DNA from: Chromatiales bacterium
GTDB lineage: Bacteria; Pseudomonadota; Gammaproteobacteria; Chromatiales; Chromatiaceae
Direction of reading: 5' to 3'
DNA length: 62,083 bases
Assembly (NCBI GenBank): GCA_030145425.1
Contig: JAQYVO010000196.1
Location: 1-62,083 of the forward strand
Shown here: piece after piece, positions 57,001 through 62,083 of the stretch
Layout of the letters: each line of letters begins with the position of its first letter
Numbering within the stretch: position 1 is the first letter of the stretch
Notes under the pieces: model-generated
What the model was told of the DNA's origin: nothing
The model's input: the letters and a program-made list of their open reading frames with translations, nothing else
Database searches by the model: none
Program-made: the position numbers and the translations under genes

Positions 57001-58384
57001 AGACGTTGTCGATAAAGTTTTCGAACTTGGTGTACTGACCGAGAAATGTCAGTTTCAGGGTACCGATGGGGCCGTTTCGCTGCTTGCCGATGATAATCTC
57101 CGCCATCCCCTTGTCTGGACTCTCCTCGTTGTAGACCTCGTCCCGGTAAATGAACAGTACCAGATCCGCATCCTGCTCGATGGCCCCAGATTCCCTCAGG
57201 TCGGACATGATCGGGCGCTTGTTGGTGCGCGACTCGAGACTTCTGTTGAGCTGGGACAACGCGACCACGGGCACTTTGAGTTCCTTGGCCAGCGCCTTCA
57301 GAGAGCGAGAAATGATGGATATCTCGTTGGTGCGGTTCTCCGACGCGCCCGCCACCTGCATCAACTGCAGGTAATCGACCATGATCATGCCCAGCTCGCC
57401 TTCCTCCCGCATGAGCCGGCGCGAGCGTGCCCTCACCTCCGTGGGACTCATGGCCGGGGTATCATCTATATACATCTTGGCTTCGGCGAGGATACTCACC
57501 GCGGATGTCAACCGGGGCCATTCGTCATCTTCGAGACTGCCGGTGCGCACCCGATGCTGATCGATGCGCCCGAGCGAGGACATCATGCGCATGGCCAGGG
57601 ATTCACCGGGCATCTCCATACTGAATACCGCTACGGGCTTGCCGGAGTTGATGGCAATGTTTTCGGCAATATTCATGGATAATGCCGTCTTGCCCATGGA
57701 GGGGCGGCCGGCGATGATGACCAGGTCCGACGGCTGCAGGCCCGAGGTCATTTTGTCGAGATCTGTAAAACCTGTGCTCAAACCGGTTATGGGGTCGTCT
57801 TTCTCAAACAGGGTCTCTATCCGGTCGACCGCCTTGGTGAGCAGGGATTTGATGGGCTCGAATCCGCCCCCGCCGCGGGCACCCTGCTCTGCAATCTCGA
57901 ACACCTTCTGCTCAGCGGTGTCGAGCAGGTCTGTGCTGCTGTTTCCCTCAGTGTTGAACCCGCTGTCTGCTATCTCCGTGCCTACACGGATGAGCTGCCG
58001 CAGCACCGAATGCTCGCGCACGATATCCGCATAGGCACGAATGTTGGCTGCGCTGGGGGTGTCCTTCGCCAGGCTGCCGAGATAGGCCAGGCCGCCGGCA
58101 TCCTTGAGATTTTTATGTCTCTCCAGCTCTTCGGAGAGTGTGATGACGTCTAAAGGCTGGGCTTTCTCCGCGAGCGATACCACCGACCGGAATATCAGGC
58201 GGTGTTCGCGTCGGTAGAAATCCAGCTCTCCAATCCGGTCGGCAACCTGGTCCCACGACTGATTGTCGAGCATCAGCCCCCCCAGCACAGACTGTTCGGC
58301 CTGTATGGAATGGGGCGGCACCCGCAGGGAATCGAAATCCGACGACCTGGGGTCAGCTTCTGATGGTATAACCGGTTCTTGCAT
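56981..58384 (-). CDS. dnaB: Replicative DNA helicase DnaB
   Basis: A 467-residue replicative helicase. The N-terminal domain (PPHSIQAEQSVLGGLMLD) binds primase, and the RecA-like domain has Walker A GRPSMGKTALSMN and the DnaB motifs FSMEMPGESLAMRMMSS, MIMVDYLQLMQV and LSQLNRSLE with RSGAIEQDADL near the end. No intein is present. Downstream of rplI as in many Gammaproteobacteria. Confidence 0.97.
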   Translation of the reverse strand: MQEPVIPSEADPRSSDFDSLRVPPHSIQAEQSVLGGLMLDNQSWDQVADRIGELDFYRREHRLIFRSVVSLAEKAQPLDVITLSEELERHKNLKDAGGLAYLGSLAKDTPSAANIRAYADIVREHSVLRQLIRVGTEIADSGFNTEGNSSTDLLDTAEQKVFEIAEQGARGGGGFEPIKSLLTKAVDRIETLFEKDDPITGLSTGFTDLDKMTSGLQPSDLVIIAGRPSMGKTALSMNIAENIAINSGKPVAVFSMEMPGESLAMRMMSSLGRIDQHRVRTGSLEDDEWPRLTSAVSILAEAKMYIDDTPAMSPTEVRARSRRLMREEGELGMIMVDYLQLMQVAGASENRTNEISIISRSLKALAKELKVPVVALSQLNRSLESRTNKRPIMSDLRESGAIEQDADLVLFIYRDEVYNEESPDKGMAEIIIGKQRNGPIGTLKLTFLGQYTKFENFIDNVYGGDGY

Positions 58385-58591
58385 TACGTATAGCTCCGGA
58401 GATCACGAAATCACCCTGCCGGGATAGAACCGTCATGGGAGAATCTTCCGTGAGGAGCGGGCCGCTCCCTCGGACAAAGCATACGCGATAACCGGCCCCG
58501 CAGAAAACCCGCCCGCGGGGAAAATGCCGACCGATACCGGGTCAGAAATCCGGCCGATCCCGCACCCGGTTACGGAGCCTGAAATCCGGGA

Positions 58592-59044
58592 TCAGGCTTC
58601 AGGAACAATGGCGAGTTTCACGACTGCGTCCACGTCGCTGTGGAGGTGGACCTGGACCTCGAATTCCCCCGTCGCGTGGAAAGGACCTTCGGGCAGCCGC
58701 ACTTCCTTTTTGGCCAACTCGACACCGGCAGCGGTAACAGCTTCTGCGATATCCGAGGTACCCACGGAACCGAACAGGCGGCCTTCGTCCCCGGCCTTGC
58801 GGGCAATCGTAATCAATGGCAGAGCCTCAAAACCGGCCTTTCTGGCCTCCGCTGCCGCCATGACCTCTTTCGCCTGCTGCTCGAGTCCCGCGCGACGGGT
58901 CTCGAATACCTCCAGATTGGCCTTGGTGGCAGCCACCGCCTTGCCGGAAGGAATCAGGTAATTTCTTCCGTATCCGGACCTTACATCGACCTTGTCGCCA
59001 AGACCCCCAAGATTATCGACCTTCTCCATCAAAATGACATCCAT
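58592..59044 (-). CDS. rplI: 50S ribosomal protein L9
   Basis: A 150-residue L9. N-terminal [20 protein letters not shown], the [13 protein letters not shown] element and C-terminal [19 protein letters not shown] are conserved. It follows DUF2232 by 31 bases in the usual rpsF-rpsR-(DUF2232)-rplI order. A 207-base gap before dnaB holds two GC-rich hairpins, including the palindrome GGAGCGGGCCGCTCC at 58454-58468, but no T-tailed terminator. Confidence 0.97.
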   Translation of the reverse strand: MDVILMEKVDNLGGLGDKVDVRSGYGRNYLIPSGKAVAATKANLEVFETRRAGLEQQAKEVMAAAEARKAGFEALPLITIARKAGDEGRLFGSVGTSDIAEAVTAAGVELAKKEVRLPEGPFHATGEFEVQVHLHSDVDAVVKLAIVPEA

Positions 59045-59075
59045 AGCTATTACCCCTATCTCTGAATTTATAGCC

Positions 59076-59999
59076 TCAGTCCGCCCGGCCCGAGCCTATT
59101 CTCGACCTAAGGCGCGCCCTGAAATCAAACCAAGTATCGAAAATCGCGATTGTCGCCAACACCATCATGGTGTGGATCATTGTAATCAACAGCAGCATGT
59201 AAACCCCAATGAGCCAGAATATATTGCCCCCAATCAGGCCTACCACGCCATGTACCGCCGCCAGCCCGGCGAGAAACCATCCCGCCAGCAGCAACCAGAC
59301 GATACTATCCAGAAACGTCCAGCTCGACTCGCCGCCCAGCAGGTTCGGCAGCATCAGCACAACCGTGACGATCGCCAGCACTCTGTTCAGCCTGAGCTGG
59401 TGGAATTCACTTCTGAAACCGCCCGGGTTGTAGAGTACGGCCTGCCACCAGCGCCCCACCAGCAGGGAAACCCACGTCTGGAGGAAGAACCCAAAGCCAA
59501 CCAGCCTTGCCGCCCAGTACGACATGAGGGACAGAAAGTCCTGCTCATGGGCCTGATCCAGCATCTGAGACTCGACCATAGAGCTGATGATCGGTTGGAG
59601 CATCTCACTCCATGCAGCCACTGGGTCGTCATGCTGCAGGAACTGCCAGACGATGGCCAGCAAGCCCAACACCAGACCTGCCTGAAGCGCCACCGCCATT
59701 GATCGGCTGGCCCTGAGTACAACCGCCAGCAGCCAGATGGGAAACCACATCACCAGCACGAAACCTGCTGCCAGAACCGCCTGATTCAACGCCAGATAGG
59801 CGAGAATGGTGCAGGCAGCACCGGCAAGCACCATCAACAACGCCCCCTCCCGAGGTCCCCGACGCAAGGTGACCAGTGCCACAACGGCGGAACTCAGGAT
59901 ACTGATCAGGGGGAACACCAGAGACAGCATGGCCAGCGCCGCGGCCCACATTACCGCCTGGGACCTTCCCCGCATCACCATTGATGCCAGAAACCGCAT
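59076..59999 (-). CDS. DUF2232 membrane protein
   Basis: A 307-residue polytopic inner-membrane protein with about seven to eight helices (for example [20 protein letters not shown] and [21 protein letters not shown] regions). The DUF2232 family is commonly found between rpsR and rplI in Gammaproteobacteria; its function is unknown. The family resembles S components and sporulation proteins of the YybS type. Frame and length are normal. Confidence 0.88.
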   Translation of the reverse strand: MRFLASMVMRGRSQAVMWAAALAMLSLVFPLISILSSAVVALVTLRRGPREGALLMVLAGAACTILAYLALNQAVLAAGFVLVMWFPIWLLAVVLRASRSMAVALQAGLVLGLLAIVWQFLQHDDPVAAWSEMLQPIISSMVESQMLDQAHEQDFLSLMSYWAARLVGFGFFLQTWVSLLVGRWWQAVLYNPGGFRSEFHQLRLNRVLAIVTVVLMLPNLLGGESSWTFLDSIVWLLLAGWFLAGLAAVHGVVGLIGGNIFWLIGVYMLLLITMIHTMMVLATIAIFDTWFDFRARLRSRIGSGRAD

Positions 60000-60070
60000 C
60001 TCTTGCGCCTGTCAGAAATCTGGGGGGGAACCACCTGTCTACGACAGGATGTACTCCCCTGAAACCGGGA

Positions 60071-60295
60071 TCAGTGGCTGTCCGTAAAGGGCAGCAGCGC
60101 CAGAAAGCGGGCCCGCTTGATGGCCGTTCCCAGCTGACGCTGGTACTTCGCCTTGGTTCCCGTTATGCGGCTGGGCACTATCTTGCCAGTCTCACTGACA
60201 TAGGCCTTGAGCAGATTGAGATCCTTGTAATCGATCTCCTTTATACCTTCGGCGGTAAAACGACAATATCTTCTGCGACGAAAAAAACGTGACAT
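60071..60295 (-). CDS. rpsR: 30S ribosomal protein S18
   Basis: A 74-residue S18. [40 protein letters not shown] and [18 protein letters not shown] are conserved. The gene lies 59 bases after rpsF. Confidence 0.97.
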   Translation of the reverse strand: MSRFFRRRRYCRFTAEGIKEIDYKDLNLLKAYVSETGKIVPSRITGTKAKYQRQLGTAIKRARFLALLPFTDSH

Positions 60296-60354
60296 TTTTT
60301 ATCCCTCGAAATTTTTCCGGATGCGACTGGGCAGCTGAAAGCTTCGGGAGGACC

Positions 60355-60819
60355 TCAGTCCTCCTCAGAAACAGCTTCCTCTTGTTCCGTGGGCGGCTTT
60401 GGGGCCTCTTGCTCCGCGGGCGGCTTTGGGGCCTCTTGCTCCCTGGGCGGCTTTGGGGCCTCTTCATCCCTGGGCGGCCTCGGGGATTCATCCCTCTCAT
60501 CCTGTGTTTTGACCAGGGGTGATGGGGCGGTATCCGGACCCTTCCGCTGTAATACCAAGTTACGCAATACCGCATCATTGAAGCGGAATGCATTTTCCAG
60601 TTCTGTCAAAGCCTCGGCATCGCACTCTATATTCATGAGCACGTAATGGGCCTTATGGAGTTTCTGAATGGGATATGCGAGCTGTCGGCGACCCCAGTCC
60701 TCCAGACGGTGAATCTTGCCGCCCTTGGTCTCGATACCGGAACGATAGCGATCTATCATACCGGGCACCTGCTCGCTCTGGTCAGGATGGACCAGGAACA
60801 CGATTTCGTAATGTCTCAT
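60355..60819 (-). CDS. rpsF: 30S ribosomal protein S6 with extended repeat tail
   Basis: A 154-residue S6. The normal core spans about 1-100 ([51 protein letters not shown]). It is followed by an unusually long acidic/proline tail built from nine-residue EAPKPPxEQ repeats ending in EEAVSEED. E. coli S6 also has a disordered acidic tail extended post-translationally by glutamates, but not this repeat. The repeat is encoded by a 27-bp tandem array. Confidence 0.96.
   Translation of the reverse strand: MRHYEIVFLVHPDQSEQVPGMIDRYRSGIETKGGKIHRLEDWGRRQLAYPIQKLHKAHYVLMNIECDAEALTELENAFRFNDAVLRNLVLQRKGPDTAPSPLVKTQDERDESPRPPRDEEAPKPPREQEAPKPPAEQEAPKPPTEQEEAVSEED
60381..60488 (-). repeat. Four 27-bp tandem repeats in the rpsF tail
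   Basis: Four units of 27 bp (60381-60407, 60408-60434, 60435-60461, 60462-60488). On the plus strand the first three share the core GGGCGGCTTTGGGGCCT and the last is diverged. They encode the nine-residue tail repeats in frame, so unit gain or loss would keep the frame. Confidence 0.93.
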
Positions 60820-60969
60820 TGTATCTCCCTACGGATTAATACAGCCTCCCGAACCAGTCGGTGAGGCAAGGAGTCTGCCGAGTTGGAACCTTTAGAAATG
60901 GGCCCATCGGCAAGCCGCGCATGATAACCCGGACAATTTAACCGTGCAACAGCGGGTTACAATCGCCCG

Positions 60970-61030
60970 GTAGGGTGTAGGATCGAATTTATTCGACCAC
61001 CGGTATTTGGCCGAATGAATTCGGCCCTAC
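60970..61030. repeat. Inverted-repeat unit between rpsF and rlmB
   Basis: Arms GTAGGGTGTAGGATCGAATT and GAATGAATTCGGCCCTAC pair imperfectly around a short centre. The type is a common intergenic REP/IRU-like unit. The 271 bases between rlmB and rpsF hold no gene. Confidence 0.6.
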
Positions 61031-61090
61031 GGAAACCACGTCATCCCGACCTTTACCGGAATAACGAAAGATCCTGTTTCCGGACGGATG

Positions 61091-61834
61091 CTACTCTAAA
61101 CGCTGCCTGACCGCCTCGAACAGCGCCACACCGGCGGCGACCGAGACATTCAGACTTTCAACTCGGCCGGCCATGGGCAGATTCAGCAGCAGATCGCATG
61201 CCTCCCGGGTCAGGCGTCGCATCCCTTTCCCCTCACCCCCCATCACGATGGCCAGAGGGCCCTTCAGATCAGCTGAATACAACGACATCTCAGCCTCGTC
61301 GTCCGTGCCCGCCAACCAGATACCCTGCTCCTTGAGCCACCGGAGCGTGCGTGCCAAATTGGTGACCTGGACGAAGGGCACGGTATCCGCAGCCCCGCTT
61401 GCCACCTTGCAGGCGGTTGCGGTCAGCCCGGTAGAACGATCTTTGGGTGCGATCACGGCCTGTACACCCGCCGCATCGGCGCTGCGCAGACAGGCCCCCA
61501 GGTTATGGGGATCCTGAACGCCATCGAGTATCAGCAGGAAAGCCGGTGTATTCTGCTCTTGGAGCATCGCCTTTAGAAACGCCTCATCCCGGGCGGTGGG
61601 AACCAGGGTCCGCGCCACCACGCCCTGATGTTTCGAGCCTGGAACCAGGCGGTCCAGTTCCTCCCGGCTCACCTGGCGCAAATTGACGCCTTGCTGCCTC
61701 GCCAGATCGATCAGTTCCCTGATCCGCTGGTCCTGGCGCCTGGCTTCCACCCAGACCTCCTGGACGGAACCCGTTCCGTGCCTGAGGGCGATCCTCACAC
61801 TATGCAGCCCGGCAATCAGGTTGACCGGTTCCAA
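61091..61834 (-). CDS. rlmB: 23S rRNA (guanosine-2'-O-)-methyltransferase RlmB
   Basis: A SpoU-family methyltransferase that modifies G2251 of 23S rRNA. The N-terminal substrate-binding part (HSVRIALRHGTG, LRQVSREELDRLVPGSKHQG) and the SPOUT motifs LDGVQDPHNLGACLRSADA, VMGGEGKGMRRL and LPMAGRVESLNVSVAAGVAL are intact. The start is uncertain: a TTG at 61834 gives the expected family N-terminus (about 247 residues), and the frame stays open upstream into the MITE-like element up to an ATG at 61939. No good ribosome site precedes TTG. The insertion lies 4 bases upstream of that codon. Confidence 0.9.
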   Translation of the reverse strand: MEPVNLIAGLHSVRIALRHGTGSVQEVWVEARRQDQRIRELIDLARQQGVNLRQVSREELDRLVPGSKHQGVVARTLVPTARDEAFLKAMLQEQNTPAFLLILDGVQDPHNLGACLRSADAAGVQAVIAPKDRSTGLTATACKVASGAADTVPFVQVTNLARTLRWLKEQGIWLAGTDDEAEMSLYSADLKGPLAIVMGGEGKGMRRLTREACDLLLNLPMAGRVESLNVSVAAGVALFEAVRQRLE

Positions 61835-61838
61835 GTTA

Positions 61839-62083
61839 GGGCCTGTTAACACTATGCGGATACCCTGCGTTGGCTCTCCAATGAGGCCAGGAAAGGCGCA
61901 CAGAGCGAAGTTTGGTTGTTCCAAATGAGCGATGTGCAACGCCGAATGGCCTCATTGGAGAGCCAACCCGAAGGGACGGGGCCATTTTTCCCCATGACCG
62001 CGTTGCACTTCGCTTATGTACGGCAGGTACACTGCGCTCAGTGCGCCTTGTCCTGTGAAAAAATGGCCTACGTCGATGAGTAT
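61839..62083. mobile_element. MITE-like element, second copy, truncated by the window edge
   Basis: The reverse-complement of the element at 7815-8081, with the terminal repeat GGGCCTGTTAACACTATGCG next to a TA dinucleotide (61837-61838). The inner fold-backs are also present (GGCCATTTTT-type and GTTGGCTCTCCAATGAGGCC-type arms). About 22 bases of the far end lie outside the window. No transposase. Confidence 0.88.

Noticed and set aside
58454-58520. GC-rich hairpins between rplI and dnaB considered as terminators
   Set aside because: The stems are short or not followed by a T run on the relevant strand, so I do not call a rho-independent terminator.

Overview
The window is a dense bacterial chromosome segment of about 50 genes. 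It looks like a Gammaproteobacterium, probably a free-living or host-associated relative of the Chromatiales/Thiotrichales type. The grounds are typical gammaproteobacterial gene orders (comEC-exbB-exbD-lpxK-trm112-kdsB; smc-zipA-ligA; rpsF-rpsR-DUF2232-rplI-dnaB-alr-radA), an FlrA/FlrB/FlrC sigma-54 flagellar hierarchy, and an XrtA/PEP-CTERM-type exopolysaccharide control set. The genus is not proven by the sequence, and no rRNA, tRNA or CRISPR array was seen.

Layout. 0.2-4.6 kb: a small XRE regulator, a fatty-acid-hydroxylase-type membrane enzyme, an exported small protein, a LolC/E-type permease with LolD, and a DUF2062 protein. 4.7-11.1 kb: comEC, an ExbB/ExbD pair, lpxK, a Trm112 protein, kdsB and a low-molecular-weight phosphatase. 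11.5-15.5 kb: a signalling pair, an FHA-GGDEF-EAL membrane protein followed by a Hanks-type Ser/Thr kinase. 15.5-18.9 kb: a remarkable CDGSH-CDGSH-Rieske-ThDP-enzyme fusion, divergent from an N-carbamoylputrescine amidase. 19-27.6 kb: two small unknowns, pepD, ligA, zipA and smc on the minus strand. 27.9-38.7 kb: queF, then prsT-prsR-prsK and an initiating sugar transferase on the minus strand, facing a nucleotide-sugar dehydrogenase and an epimerase on the plus strand. 38.8-42.3 kb: a complete AmmeMemoRadiSam triad and a pentapeptide-repeat protein. 42.4-53.9 kb: flagellar genes (fliK and an FlhB-tail protein on plus; fliJIHGFE and flrCBA on minus). 54.2-61.8 kb: a PilZ protein, then radA, alr, dnaB, rplI, DUF2232, rpsR, rpsF and rlmB on minus.

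Mobile and repeated DNA. Two copies in opposite orientation of a ~267-bp MITE-like element with ~24-bp terminal inverted repeats flank most of the window: one sits exactly between exbB and exbD, the other directly before rlmB and runs off the right edge. A different 162-bp fold-back element lies between zipA and ligA. REP-like hairpins sit at convergent gene ends, and a cluster of GTTACTAG-type motifs separates fliH from fliI. None of these carries a transposase gene.

How the genes may work together. The FHA-GGDEF-EAL protein, the kinase beside it and the PilZ protein suggest Ser/Thr phosphorylation feeding into cyclic-di-GMP signalling, in a cell that also switches between flagella and a PEP-CTERM-linked polysaccharide. 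The strongest candidates for something undescribed are the four-cofactor-domain ThDP fusion at 15.5-17.8 kb and the kinase/FHA/c-di-GMP pair at 11.5-15.5 kb.
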